Below are positions 1 through 8,747 of a stretch of 64,000 nt of DNA, piece by piece. The position numbers were made by a program, and so were the translations under genes. The stretch is from Sphingomonas sp. (GTDB lineage Bacteria > Pseudomonadota > Alphaproteobacteria > Sphingomonadales > Sphingomonadaceae). Every line of letters begins with the position of its first letter. Position 1 is the first letter of the stretch. The notes under the pieces are model-generated. The model did not search any database and had not been told where the DNA came from. It was given only the letters and a program-made list of their open reading frames with translations. The stretch spans positions 186,001 through 250,000 of the forward strand of contig NZ_JAGIAM010000002.1 in NCBI RefSeq assembly GCF_017744835.1, given 5' to 3'.

Positions 1-1088
1 TCGAAGCGCGCAGCCATCAGCGCGGCATTGGTGGTGGTGGCGACCTTGGCGGCCTCGTCGTCTAGGCGCTTGAGAGCCTCGAGGTGCGCGAGGGCGAGGC
101 GCGGGTTGCCGATCTTGGTGTAGATTTCGTGGGCGTAGAAATGAGGGCCTCGGAATTCCGGCGACGTCTTCGTCAGGTCCAACCCGTCGAAGCACAACTC
201 TATCAACCGTGCTGCGCGGGCATATTGCCCCCGCTCAACGGCAAGATACGCCGCTGCCGCGAACAGATATTTTTTTTGGGTCCCGGTATCTACATTCGAG
301 CCGATCGAAAATGCCCTTTTTATCGCGGCGTCCGCGGCTGCAAAATTCTTCATGTATATTCGATTTCGCGCGATATTGGCCAGCACCCTTATCTCTAACC
401 TGGGGTCACCTATACCCCTCGCGGCCTTTATAGCTTTTATATATTCTACATCTGCCTCACTATACCTCTCAAGAGAGAGCAAAACGTTTCCACGATTATT
501 ATGGAGAGCCAGAGAAAGCATTAGGTCTCCGCTGAATATTTCGGCGGCCTGTTGGTAATATTGTTCAGCTTTTTGGCCATTATTTGCGGTGTAATATAAA
601 GCGCCGATATTCTGAAGAGCTATAGCCTGTGAGCGACGCTCATCGGCGAGACGGAATATCTCAAAGGCCGCCTGGTATTTCGCCAGCGCTTCAGCAGCGC
701 GGTTTTCAACCGCTTCGAGGTTCCCAAAGGACATCAATATATCCCCTCGAAGCTTGAGGGGCTCCCGCATTGCCTCAGCTGCAGACAATGCTTGAGTTAG
801 GAGAGGTCGCGCATGGGCAGGCTTGCCGACTCGAACCAGCGCCTCAGCCCGCATCCACCGAAAAGTGACGATCGCCTGTTGGCGCTGCCTAGGGTCGCTG
901 ATCCCCGCGGCTGCGCGCTCACCTTTGACCGAAAGCATTTCCGCATCAGCCGGGGCGGCAACCATCGCAGCACGAACCTGTGCCGTAATGCTGTCTACTT
1001 GCCTCAGCTGAGGGTCACTCGCGTAGGCAGGAAAGGCGAAGAATGCGGCGAAAAATGCCAGCAGCTGGATAAGGCGGACGCGCATCAT
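1..1088 (-). CDS. Secreted TPR-repeat protein, 3' part missing (window edge)
   Basis: The reading frame is open from an ATG at 1088 to the left edge, so about 362 N-terminal residues are visible and the C-terminus lies outside. It starts with a signal-like segment (MRVRLIQLLAFFAAFFAFPAYA) and continues as a helical solenoid with TPR-like units, for example ALAKYQAAFEIFRLADE, AIALQNIGALYYTANNGQKA and EADVEYIKAIKAARGIGDP. The ATG overlaps the stop codon of the EAL gene by 4 bases (ATGA), which implies translational coupling. Exported TPR proteins next to an EAL gene in this group often continue into a GGDEF diguanylate cyclase domain, but that domain is not visible, so this is inference. Codons in about 250-700 are clearly more AT-rich than the surrounding genes. 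Confidence 0.85.
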   Translation of the reverse strand, partial: MMRVRLIQLLAFFAAFFAFPAYASDPQLRQVDSITAQVRAAMVAAPADAEMLSVKGERAAAGISDPRQRQQAIVTFRWMRAEALVRVGKPAHARPLLTQALSAAEAMREPLKLRGDILMSFGNLEAVENRAAEALAKYQAAFEIFRLADERRSQAIALQNIGALYYTANNGQKAEQYYQQAAEIFSGDLMLSLALHNNRGNVLLSLERYSEADVEYIKAIKAARGIGDPRLEIRVLANIARNRIYMKNFAAADAAIKRAFSIGSNVDTGTQKKYLFAAAAYLAVERGQYARAARLIELCFDGLDLTKTSPEFRGPHFYAHEIYTKIGNPRLALAHLEALKRLDDEAAKVATTTNAALMAARF

Positions 1089-2374
1089 GCGCGCTTCCAG
1101 AAGCTTTCGGGCCGGTGGAAAAGCGTGTTGACGTTCGACGCGGGCGCGGCGTGGCCCTCTTCGGCGAGATAGGCGCGCAAAGCTCCGATGCCGAGCGGGC
1201 GCGAGATCAGAAAGCCCTGCACCATGTCGCAGCCCATGACGCTGAGCAGCGCCAGCGCCGAGGGAGTCTCCACGCCTTCCGCGGTCACTTCCATTTCCAG
1301 CGCGTGCGCAAGATCGATGGTCGAGCGCACGATCAGCGGATCGCGATTGCTGCTGGTGAGCTGAAGCACGAACATCTTGTCGATCTTCAGCTCCTTCGCC
1401 GGCAGCTGCTTGAGATAGGCGAGCGAAGAAAGACCGGCGCCATAATCGTCGATGGCGAGCGACACGCCGATGTCGGCGAATTTCTGCAGGTGGCGGATCG
1501 CCGTGCCGGGATCGCGGATCACGGCCGTTTCGGTGATCTCGAAGCCCAGCCGCGCCCCGCTTTCGGAGACGATCGCGCAAGCCTCTTCGACGAACCCCGT
1601 ATCCGCGAGCAGCGTGCCAGAAATGTTGATGAAGAGCGTGAGATCGTGTCCGTCGGCGGCGAGCAGCTTCTGATCCGCGATCACCTGCCGCAGCGTCCAT
1701 AGCGTGAGCGAAGCTATCGCACCTGCCTGTTCGGCCGCGGAGACGAAGTCGCCGGGCAGGATCAGTCCCCGCGTAGGATGCTGCCAACGGACCAGCGCCT
1801 CGGCACTGGCGACCACCTGCCGGCGGACGTTCACCTTGGGCTGATACTGCAGGAACATCTCACCGCTGGCGATCGCGCGAGGCAGCTCGCGCATCAGCGC
1901 CAGCCGATCGAAAGCGAGATCGGTCCGCGAAAGATCGAGCATCACCAGACGGCGCTCCGTCCGCGCCTGATCGAGCGCCGACTCCGCGGCCTCGCTCAGC
2001 CGGACCTCGTCGTGCTCCTCTGCAGGCGCCGCGGCGGCACCGAACTGCACATCCAGCTCGAATTGCTCGCCTTCGCAATCGAAAGGCGCGCTCATCGCCT
2101 GGCGAAGCGTTTCCAGATCGGCCGAGGCCGCATCCATCGTCTCGCGCTCGAACGCGATCTCCACCAGGTTCCGTCCCACCGAGACGATACGGACGTCAGC
2201 GCATTGCTCGAGCACACGGCCCGCGACGTCGCCGGCGAGCAGGTCGGCGCGGGGACGGCCCAGATGCCGGCGGAGCGCCGCGAAATTCGCCACCTCGCAG
2301 AGGCAGAGGATTCGCCAGAAGCCCGTCGCTTCGGTTTCTGTGGTCGAGCGTCTTGCTTTGGGACGCGGTGTCAT
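1085..2374 (-). CDS. EAL-domain cyclic-di-GMP phosphodiesterase with degenerate GGDEF
   Basis: From the ATG at 2374 the protein has 429 residues. The C-terminal half is an EAL domain with its catalytic signatures present: AEALVRW (E192), FEITETA, IDDYGAGLSSL, LKID, AEGVET and QGFLISRPL. It is therefore probably an active c-di-GMP phosphodiesterase. Residues about 20-150 look like a degenerate GGDEF domain in which the active loop reads VGRNLVEIAF, so cyclase activity is unlikely. No membrane segment is seen. The frame stays open upstream to 2551, but residues there look non-coding. The ATG at 2374 is directly preceded by a 16-bp palindrome instead of a clear Shine-Dalgarno sequence, so the start is uncertain. 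It is translationally coupled to the downstream TPR gene. Confidence 0.88.
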   Translation of the reverse strand: MTPRPKARRSTTETEATGFWRILCLCEVANFAALRRHLGRPRADLLAGDVAGRVLEQCADVRIVSVGRNLVEIAFERETMDAASADLETLRQAMSAPFDCEGEQFELDVQFGAAAAPAEEHDEVRLSEAAESALDQARTERRLVMLDLSRTDLAFDRLALMRELPRAIASGEMFLQYQPKVNVRRQVVASAEALVRWQHPTRGLILPGDFVSAAEQAGAIASLTLWTLRQVIADQKLLAADGHDLTLFINISGTLLADTGFVEEACAIVSESGARLGFEITETAVIRDPGTAIRHLQKFADIGVSLAIDDYGAGLSSLAYLKQLPAKELKIDKMFVLQLTSSNRDPLIVRSTIDLAHALEMEVTAEGVETPSALALLSVMGCDMVQGFLISRPLGIGALRAYLAEEGHAAPASNVNTLFHRPESFWKRA

Positions 2375-2654
2375 GCTGCGCCGGCGCAGCGCACGCAGGC
2401 TGGCGGGGATGGTGATCCCGACGGTTGGGCGAGTCAGCGGCTGCGGATTCGATTCCCCCTCCCCGGAGAATTGCACAGATTCTCCAGAGCTTACCGCTGC
2501 ATCCGCAACGGTGTGCGCTCCATGCGCCCGGGGGCCGCTTCGTGCCGACATCGACCGAAAGCCTAGGTGCGACCCTTGAAGGAAGGGTTAAGCACGGCCC
2601 CGAAACAGGGCGGCGGACGACGGAAACTCCGCAGAAAACCTGATTGATTCGTAT

Positions 2655-2670
2655 TTAACACGCCCTTAAC
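2655..2670 (+). promoter_or_regulatory. Perfect CtrA-box
   Basis: Two TTAA half-sites (2655-2658 and 2666-2669) are separated by exactly 7 bases and followed by C. This matches the TTAA-N7-TTAAC consensus of the alphaproteobacterial cell-cycle regulator CtrA. The site is 43 bases upstream of a 19-codon ORF and lies in the divergent region between the EAL gene and ugd. It could act on either side. Confidence 0.6.
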
Positions 2671-2712
2671 CACCGGAGCGCGCCTTTCGCGGCGCACGAC
2701 GGGAGAATTCAA

Positions 2713-2772
2713 ATGTTCGTGTTCCAGGTCCTTTTCCGCGGCGGCATCGGCGACGACATTCGTCCCTTCTGA
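2713..2772 (+). CDS. Possible 19-residue small protein or leader peptide
   Basis: An ATG with a good Shine-Dalgarno stretch (GGGAGAA, about 6 bases upstream) opens a short frame reading MFVFQVLFRGGIGDDIRPF and stopping at TGA. It has a hydrophobic first half and a Gly/Asp-rich second half. It lies after a CtrA-box and before an intrinsic terminator, so promoter, RBS, ORF and terminator are all in place for a tiny transcription unit. I do not recognise the peptide. The alternatives are a leader peptide of an attenuator for ugd, or a small RNA in which the ORF is incidental. Confidence 0.4.
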   Translation: MFVFQVLFRGGIGDDIRPF

Positions 2773-2828
2773 GCCCATCGCTCTTCCGGGCTGGCGGCTG
2801 CGCTGACCGGCCCGGACAATTCGCTAGG

Positions 2829-2854
2829 AAAGCGGCCCTCGCGGCCGCTTTTTT
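2829..2854 (+). terminator. Intrinsic terminator
   Basis: AAAGCGGCC pairs perfectly with GGCCGCTTT around a 5-base loop (CTCGC), and the 3' arm runs into a TTTTTT tract ending at 2854. It lies 56 bases after the stop of the 19-codon ORF and 102 bases before ugd. It would end the small upstream transcript or act as an attenuator for ugd. Confidence 0.85.
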
Positions 2855-2956
2855 ATTGCCTGCGCGGCGCAACGCCCGGCGTGTTCACGCCGCCCTCTTG
2901 CCCGCGCGGCGCGCTACGCTAAGGCGAGTGCAACATTCACCCGAAGGGGATTTGCC

Positions 2957-4273
2957 TTGCGTATCGCGATGATCGGCACCGGCTATGTGGGCCTGGTTTC
3001 CGGCGCCTGCTTCTCGGATTTCGGGCATGAAGTGGTTTGCGTCGACAAGGACGCGCGCAAGATCGAGCTGCTGCACCAGAATGTGATGCCGATCTACGAA
3101 CCGGGGCTGGCCGAGCTGGTCGCCTCGAACGTGCGCGCGGGACGCCTGTCCTTCACCACCGATCTGGCCGAGGGCGTCAAGGACGCCGATGCGATCTTCA
3201 TCGCAGTCGGCACCCCCAGCCGCCGCGGCGACGGTCATGCCGACCTGAGCTACGTCTTCGCCGCCGCGCGCGAGATCGCCGAAAACCTGACCAAGCCCAG
3301 CGTGATCGTCACCAAGTCGACCGTGCCGGTGGGCACCGGCGACGAAGTCGAGCGGATCATCGCCGAAGTGGCCCCGCAGAGCGGCGCCAAGGTCGTCTCC
3401 AACCCCGAGTTCCTGCGCGAGGGCGCCGCGATCGAGGACTTCAAGCGCCCCGACCGCGTCGTGGTGGGCACCGAGGACGAAGGCGCGCGCGAAGTGATGC
3501 GCCAGATCTACCGCCCGCTCTCGCTCAACCAGAACGCCCCGATCGTCTTCACCGGTCGGCGGACCAGCGAGCTGATCAAATACGCGGCGAACGCCTTCCT
3601 GGCGGTCAAGATCACCTTCATCAACGAGATCGCCGATCTGTGCGAGGCGGTGGGCGCGGACGTGCAGGAAGTGTCGCGCGGCATTGGGCTCGACAATCGC
3701 ATCGGATCCAAGTTCCTCCACGCCGGCCCGGGCTATGGCGGCTCGTGCTTCCCCAAGGACACGCTTGCGCTGCTCAAGACCTCGGCCGACAACGAGACGC
3801 CGCTGCGGATCGTCGAGGCCACGGTGCAGGTCAACGACGCCCGCAAGCGCGCAATGGGCCGCAAGGTCATCAAGGCGATGGGCGGCGATGCGCACGGCAA
3901 GACCGTCGCGGTGCTCGGCCTTACCTTCAAGCCCAACACCGACGACATGCGCGATGCGCCGAGCCTGTCGGTGATCGCGGCGCTGCAGGACGCCGGCGCC
4001 AAGGTCCGCGCCTATGACCCGGAGGGCGTCGAGCAGGCCAAGCCGCTGCTCAGCGACGTCGAATTCTGCCCGAGCCCCTATGCGGCCGCCGAGGGCGCCG
4101 ACGCGCTGGTGATCGTCACCGAATGGGACGAGTTCCGCGCGCTCGACCTGGGCCGGATCGCCAAGGCACTCAACGAGCCGCTGCTGGTCGACCTGCGCAA
4201 CATCTACCCGCCGGCCGAAGCCGAGCGCGCCGGGCTCCGGCTGGTCGGCGTGGGCAAGCCCAAGCGGGGCTGA
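2957..4273 (+). CDS. ugd: UDP-glucose 6-dehydrogenase
   Basis: This enzyme oxidises UDP-glucose to UDP-glucuronate with two NAD+ in the cytoplasm, supplying glucuronic acid for surface polysaccharides. The 438-residue protein shows the N-terminal Rossmann motif (MIGTGYVGLVSG), the VGTPS and STVPVGTG signatures, the central NEIADLCE helix and the catalytic cysteine in GGSCFPKDT (C264). It is of normal length. The start is a TTG at 2957 with a GGGGA Shine-Dalgarno just upstream. It converges on the rml operon and its stop codon abuts the rmlD stop. Together they give the UDP-GlcA and dTDP-Rha precursors of sphingan-type exopolysaccharide. Confidence 0.97.
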   Translation: MRIAMIGTGYVGLVSGACFSDFGHEVVCVDKDARKIELLHQNVMPIYEPGLAELVASNVRAGRLSFTTDLAEGVKDADAIFIAVGTPSRRGDGHADLSYVFAAAREIAENLTKPSVIVTKSTVPVGTGDEVERIIAEVAPQSGAKVVSNPEFLREGAAIEDFKRPDRVVVGTEDEGAREVMRQIYRPLSLNQNAPIVFTGRRTSELIKYAANAFLAVKITFINEIADLCEAVGADVQEVSRGIGLDNRIGSKFLHAGPGYGGSCFPKDTLALLKTSADNETPLRIVEATVQVNDARKRAMGRKVIKAMGGDAHGKTVAVLGLTFKPNTDDMRDAPSLSVIAALQDAGAKVRAYDPEGVEQAKPLLSDVEFCPSPYAAAEGADALVIVTEWDEFRALDLGRIAKALNEPLLVDLRNIYPPAEAERAGLRLVGVGKPKRG

Positions 4274-5149
4274 TCAACCGATCAGTCGCGCTACCACCGG
4301 CTCCAGCGCCGCACGCCACTCAGGCGAGCGCAGGCCGAAGGTGGCGGCGAAGCGGCTGCTGTCGAGCCGCGAATTGGCCGGACGGCGCGCGGGGGTGGGA
4401 TAGGCGCTGGTGGGGATGCCGCGCACCGCCGCGCTCGGCCCGCCTCGATCTCCGCTGATCGCGAAGATCGCACGGGCGAAATCGGCCCAGTTTGTCTCGC
4501 CGCTGCCGGCGAAGTGATAAATGCTGTCGGCGCCCTTGCCCGGCTCCGCGGCCCAGCTGTCCGCCACACGCAGCATCGCGTCGGCGATGTCGAGCGCCGA
4601 GGTGGGGCAGCCGTGCTGGTCCTCGACGACGCTGAGCTCGTCGCGGTCGGCGGCGAGGCGCAGCATGGTCTTCACGAAATTATGACCGAAGGGGCTATAG
4701 ACCCAGGCAGTGCGCAGGATGGCATAAGTGGCACCCGAAACCTGGACCGCCTGCTCGCCCGCCAGCTTGCTCTCGCCGTAGACGCCGATCGGGCCGACGG
4801 GGTCGTCCTCACGATAGGCGCGCCCGCCCGTGCCGTCGAAGACATAGTCGGTGGAAAGATGGACGATCGGCGCGCCGAGCCGTGCGGCCGCGCGCGCGAG
4901 CACGCCCGGCCCCTCCCCGTTCACTGCAAAGGCCAGATCGCGTTCACTCTCGGCCTTGTCGACCGCAGTATAGGCGGCGACGCTGAAGACGATGGCGGGA
5001 CGGACCTGCTCGACGGTGCGCTCGATCGAAACGGGGTCGGCGAGGTCCAGCCCTGGCCGGTCGGCGAAGACGAACTCGTGACCTGGTCCGGAGCGCTCGG
5101 CGAGGCTTTGCGCGACCTGGCCGTTCCGCCCCGTAACTAGAATCTTCAC
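4274..5149 (-). CDS. rmlD: dTDP-4-dehydrorhamnose reductase
   Basis: It catalyses the last step of dTDP-L-rhamnose synthesis, the NADPH-dependent reduction of dTDP-4-dehydro-L-rhamnose. The 291-residue short-chain dehydrogenase fold shows the nucleotide-binding motif TGRNGQVA near the N-terminus, LSTDYVFDGTGG, and the catalytic Tyr/Lys pair in YGESKLAGE. I place the start at the GTG at 5149, which overlaps the rmlB stop by 4 bases (GTGA), because the protein then begins MKILVTG as in the family. It is the last gene of the rmlACBD operon. Its stop codon directly abuts the convergent ugd stop, together forming TGATCA. Confidence 0.96.
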   Translation of the reverse strand: MKILVTGRNGQVAQSLAERSGPGHEFVFADRPGLDLADPVSIERTVEQVRPAIVFSVAAYTAVDKAESERDLAFAVNGEGPGVLARAAARLGAPIVHLSTDYVFDGTGGRAYREDDPVGPIGVYGESKLAGEQAVQVSGATYAILRTAWVYSPFGHNFVKTMLRLAADRDELSVVEDQHGCPTSALDIADAMLRVADSWAAEPGKGADSIYHFAGSGETNWADFARAIFAISGDRGGPSAAVRGIPTSAYPTPARRPANSRLDSSRFAATFGLRSPEWRAALEPVVARLIG

Positions 5150-6204
5150 GCCTTGGTGCCGAGGCGCTCGCCGGCATAGCTGCCCGAGCGGATCGGCTCC
5201 CACCACCAGCGATTGTCGAGATACCAGTCGATCGTCCGGGCGAGACCGGTGTCGAAATTCTCCTCGGCCTTCCAGCCAAGCTCGGTCTCGAGCTTGGTGG
5301 CGTCGATCGCATAGCGGCGATCGTGCCCGGGGCGATCGGTGACGAAAGCGATCAGCTCGCGGCGCCTGCGCCCGTCGGCGAGCGGCACGCGCGCGTCGAG
5401 GATATCGCAGATCGTCTCTACCACTTCGAGATTAGTGCGCTCGTTGCGACCGCCGACATTGTAGCTCTCGCCCAGCTTGCCGGTGGTCAGGATCAGCCAC
5501 AGCGCCTTGGCGTGGTCGTCGACATAAAGCCAGTCACGGACATTCTCGCCCTTGCCATAAACGGGGAGAGGTTTGCCCTCGAGAGCATTAAGAATGGTAA
5601 GCGGGATCAGCTTCTCGGGGAAGTGATAGGGGCCATAGTTGTTCGAGCAGTTGGAGAGCACCACGGGCAGGCCGTAGGTCTCGTGCCAGGCGCGGACGAA
5701 ATGGTCCGAAGCCGCCTTGGACGCCGAATAGGGCGAGGACGGCGAATAGGGCGTGTCCTCGGAGAAGATGCCGCTGTCGAACGGCAGGTCGCCGAACACT
5801 TCGTCAGTGGAGATGTGGTGGAAGCGGAAGCCGGCCTTGGCCTCGCCCTCTAGCTCACGCCAATATTCGAGCGCGGCCGAGAGGATGCGGAAGGTCCCGA
5901 CGACGTTGGTCTCTACGAAGGCCCCCGGACCGTCGATCGAGCGATCGACATGGCTTTCCGCCGCGAGATGCATGATGCCCTCGACCTTTTCCGAGCGGAG
6001 CAGGTCGAGCACCAGTGGCACGTCGGCGATGTCGCCCTGAACGAACCGATGGTTGGGCGCGTTCTCGATTGCCTTGAGCGAGGCAGGGTTCCCCGCATAG
6101 GTCAGCTTGTCGAGATTGATGACGCGTACGCCATTCCGCACCAGGTGACGCACCACCGCCGATCCGATGAATCCGGCACCACCGGTGACCAGGACAGTAC
6201 GCAT
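5146..6204 (-). CDS. rmlB: dTDP-glucose 4,6-dehydratase
   Basis: It converts dTDP-glucose to dTDP-4-keto-6-deoxyglucose using bound NAD+. The 352-residue extended SDR protein carries GGAGFIGSAVVRHL at the N-terminus, AAESHVDRSI, the catalytic STDEVFG, YSPSSPYSASKAASDH (YxxxK) and NCSNNYGPYHFPEKLIP, all characteristic of RmlB. The start is the ATG at 6204, which shares one base with the rmlC stop (TGATG). The open frame upstream of it is only overlap with rmlC. It is the third gene of the operon. Confidence 0.97.
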   Translation of the reverse strand: MRTVLVTGGAGFIGSAVVRHLVRNGVRVINLDKLTYAGNPASLKAIENAPNHRFVQGDIADVPLVLDLLRSEKVEGIMHLAAESHVDRSIDGPGAFVETNVVGTFRILSAALEYWRELEGEAKAGFRFHHISTDEVFGDLPFDSGIFSEDTPYSPSSPYSASKAASDHFVRAWHETYGLPVVLSNCSNNYGPYHFPEKLIPLTILNALEGKPLPVYGKGENVRDWLYVDDHAKALWLILTTGKLGESYNVGGRNERTNLEVVETICDILDARVPLADGRRRRELIAFVTDRPGHDRRYAIDATKLETELGWKAEENFDTGLARTIDWYLDNRWWWEPIRSGSYAGERLGTKA

Positions 6205-6770
6205 CACGCAGCCTCGTAAGCGAAAGGAGAAATGAAATCCGCGAGAAGCGGCGCCGCTGCATCCTTCTCGGAAAGGATCGCCTCGCCGGCTCGCGGCCAG
6301 GCGATCGCGAGATCGGGATCGTCCCAGCGAATGGCCCCTTCGCTCTCGCGCGAATAAGGCGCGCTCACCTTGTAGATCACCTCCACGTCCGACGTGAGCG
6401 TCATGAAACCATGCGCGAAGCCCGTCGGGATCAGCAGCTGGTTCCACTTCTCGGCCGAAAGCTCGGCGGCTACCCAGCGGCCATAGGTTGGCGAACCCTT
6501 TCGGATGTCGACCGCCACGTCGTAGATCGCGCCCCGAAGCACGCGGATCAGCTTGGCCTGAGCGAAGGGCGACGCCTGGAAATGCAAGCCGCGCACCGTG
6601 CCCGCCTCGGCGCTGAAGGACTGGTTGTCCTGAACCCAATCGATCGCGATCCCCTCTGCCTCGAATGCTGAGCGCTTGAAGACCTCGGAAAAGAAGCCGC
6701 GATGATCCCCGAACTTGGGGGGGACGACCTCGATCACTTCAGGAATCTGGAGGCGGCGGAATTCGGTCAT
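6204..6770 (-). CDS. rmlC: dTDP-4-dehydrorhamnose 3,5-epimerase
   Basis: It epimerises dTDP-4-dehydro-6-deoxyglucose at C3 and C5 to the L-rhamno configuration. The 188-residue cupin shows [10 protein letters not shown], the QDNQSFS strand, TVRGLHFQ with the catalytic His (H63), the [13 protein letters not shown] strand, IPTGFAHGF and the [13 protein letters not shown] segment with the active-site Tyr. The start ATG at 6770 overlaps the rmlA stop by 4 bases, so the operon is translationally coupled throughout. Confidence 0.96.
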   Translation of the reverse strand: MTEFRRLQIPEVIEVVPPKFGDHRGFFSEVFKRSAFEAEGIAIDWVQDNQSFSAEAGTVRGLHFQASPFAQAKLIRVLRGAIYDVAVDIRKGSPTYGRWVAAELSAEKWNQLLIPTGFAHGFMTLTSDVEVIYKVSAPYSRESEGAIRWDDPDLAIAWPRAGEAILSEKDAAAPLLADFISPFAYEAA

Positions 6771-7645
6771 GCCTGGGCCGCCACGAGCTTCTTGAGATAG
6801 TCCGCGTAGCCGGTCTTGCCGAGCTTCGCGGCGCGGGCAAGCACGCTGTCAGCGTCGAGCCAGCCGGAAAGCAACGCAATCTCCTCGGGACAGGCGATCT
6901 TCACGCCGGTGCGGTGCTCGATCGTGCGCACGAACGAGCCCGCCTCGTGCAGGCTCTCGTGCGTGCCGGTGTCGAGCCAGGCATAGCCGCGGCCCAGCCG
7001 CGTGATGTGGAGGTCGCCCCGGTCCATATAGGCACGGTTGACGTCGGTAATCTCGAGCTCGCCCCGCGCGGAGGGCCGGATCGAGCGCGCGATGTCAGTC
7101 ACGTCCTTGTCGTAGAAATAGAGGCCGGTGATCGCCCAGTTGGACCTGGGGTGGGCCGGCTTCTCCTCCACGCTGGTGGCGCGCCCATTCTCGTCGAACG
7201 ACACCACACCATAGCGTTCGGGATCGTCGACATGATAAGCGAAAACATTGGCGCCGCCCTTCGCCGCCTCGGCGGCCGCGAGCTGGCATTTCTCACCCAT
7301 CTTGTCGCCGTGATAGATGTTGTCGCCTAGTATCAGCGCGCTCGGCTGGCCCGCAACGAAGTCCGCCCCGATGATGAAGGCTTCCGCAAGCCCGTTGGGC
7401 TGGGGCTGCTCGGCATAGGAGAAATTGACTCCGAATGCCGACCCGTCGCCCAGCAGCGCTTCGAAAAGCGGGAGGTCGCGCGGGGTGGAGATGATCAATA
7501 TGTCGCGAATGCCTGCGAGCATCAGCACCGACAAGGGATAATAGATCATCGGCTTGTCGAACACGGGCAACAGCTGCTTCGAGATCGACAAGGTTGCCGG
7601 ATACAGGCGGGTGCCGCTGCCGCCCGCCAGAATGATGCCCTTCAT
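6767..7645 (-). CDS. rmlA: Glucose-1-phosphate thymidylyltransferase
   Basis: It makes dTDP-glucose from dTTP and glucose-1-phosphate, the entry step of dTDP-rhamnose synthesis, and is usually feedback-inhibited by dTDP-rhamnose. The 292-residue protein begins [16 protein letters not shown] (nucleotidyltransferase signature), followed by [34 protein letters not shown] and the [15 protein letters not shown] region. The start is the ATG at 7645 with a GGGGCGC stretch just upstream; longer forms are not supported. It is the first gene of the operon. The order A-C-B-D matches the rml genes of sphingan producers. It is divergent from cysD across a 139-bp gap. Confidence 0.97.
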   Translation of the reverse strand: MKGIILAGGSGTRLYPATLSISKQLLPVFDKPMIYYPLSVLMLAGIRDILIISTPRDLPLFEALLGDGSAFGVNFSYAEQPQPNGLAEAFIIGADFVAGQPSALILGDNIYHGDKMGEKCQLAAAEAAKGGANVFAYHVDDPERYGVVSFDENGRATSVEEKPAHPRSNWAITGLYFYDKDVTDIARSIRPSARGELEITDVNRAYMDRGDLHITRLGRGYAWLDTGTHESLHEAGSFVRTIEHRTGVKIACPEEIALLSGWLDADSVLARAAKLGKTGYADYLKKLVAAQA

Positions 7646-7784
7646 GCGCCCCTTATCTCGCTCCGCAACATGGAGCGCGCCGTGTAGCGAATGCCCGAAA
7701 GGTTGGACACCCCCTGCACGTGGTATTTGCCGATAAACATTTCCTAGATCGTCGGAATGGCCGTGCGTATCTAGATCGCTCGCC

Positions 7785-8747
7785 ATGCTGCACCCCAACA
7801 CCATTGCCGGCGAGCGGAAAGGTTCGGCGGCGGCGGGCGACACTGCCCCCGCCCCCCTCACCCATCTCCAGCGGCTCGAGGCCGAGAGCATCCACATCCT
7901 GCGCGAAGTGGTGGCCGAGGCCGAGCGGCCGGTGATGCTCTATTCGGTCGGCAAGGACAGCGCGGTGATGCTGCACCTCGCCAAGAAGGCCTTCTACCCC
8001 GCGCCGCCGCCCTTCCCGCTCCTCCATGTCGACACGACCTGGAAGTTCCGGGCGATGTACGACCTGCGCGACAAGGCCGCCGCGGACGCGGGCATGGAGC
8101 TGCTCGTCCACCGCAACCCCGAGGCCTTGCGCCAAGGCATCAATCCCTTTGACCATGGCAGCCTCCACACCGACATGTGGAAGACCGAGGGACTCAAGCA
8201 GGCGCTCGACCATTATGGCTTCGACGCGGCCTTCGGCGGCGCGCGGCGCGACGAGGAGAAGAGCCGCGCCAAGGAGCGCGTGTTCAGCTTCCGCACGGCC
8301 TCGCATCGGTGGGACCCCAAGAACCAGCGCCCCGAGCTCTGGCACCTGTACAACGCCCGCAAGCACAAGGGCGAGAGCATGCGGGTGTTCCCGATCTCGA
8401 ACTGGACCGAGCTCGACATCTGGCAATACATTCTCGCCGAAGGCATCGAGATCGTGCCGCTCTACTTCGCCGCGCCGCGGCCGACGGTCGAGCGTGACGG
8501 GTTGATCCTGATGGTCGACGACGAGCGCTTCCGGCTCCGCCCCGGCGAGACTCCGGTCGAGCGCTCGATCCGCTTTCGTACGCTCGGCTGCTATCCGCTG
8601 ACCGGCGCCGTGGAGAGCGAGGCCGGTACGCTCGAGGCCGTGATCCAGGAGATGCTGCTCACCACCACCAGCGAACGCCAGGGCCGTGCGATCGACCACG
8701 ACCAGGCGGCGAGCATGGAGAAGAAGAAGCAGGAGGGGTATTTCTGA
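7785..8747 (+). CDS. cysD: Sulfate adenylyltransferase subunit 2
   Basis: This is the catalytic ATP sulfurylase subunit that forms adenosine 5'-phosphosulfate from ATP and sulfate in assimilatory sulfate reduction. The 320-residue PAPS-reductase-fold protein contains [18 protein letters not shown], the PP-loop [25 protein letters not shown], the [15 protein letters not shown] segment and [10 protein letters not shown], all typical of CysD. The ATG at 7785 adds about 24 residues compared with many homologues and has no obvious Shine-Dalgarno, so a later start is possible. Its stop overlaps the cysNC start by one base. Confidence 0.96.
   Translation: MLHPNTIAGERKGSAAAGDTAPAPLTHLQRLEAESIHILREVVAEAERPVMLYSVGKDSAVMLHLAKKAFYPAPPPFPLLHVDTTWKFRAMYDLRDKAAADAGMELLVHRNPEALRQGINPFDHGSLHTDMWKTEGLKQALDHYGFDAAFGGARRDEEKSRAKERVFSFRTASHRWDPKNQRPELWHLYNARKHKGESMRVFPISNWTELDIWQYILAEGIEIVPLYFAAPRPTVERDGLILMVDDERFRLRPGETPVERSIRFRTLGCYPLTGAVESEAGTLEAVIQEMLLTTTSERQGRAIDHDQAASMEKKKQEGYF

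Noticed and set aside
2404..2465. tRNA-like sequence (a TTCGATT loop and a 6-of-7 acceptor-like match)
   Set aside because: It spans only 62 bases, the T-stem has mismatches, and no clear D or anticodon arm can be drawn.
2375..2551. N-terminal extension of the EAL protein to 2551
   Set aside because: The 59 extra residues lack any pattern and do not look like a signal or sensor domain. The frame is probably open by chance.
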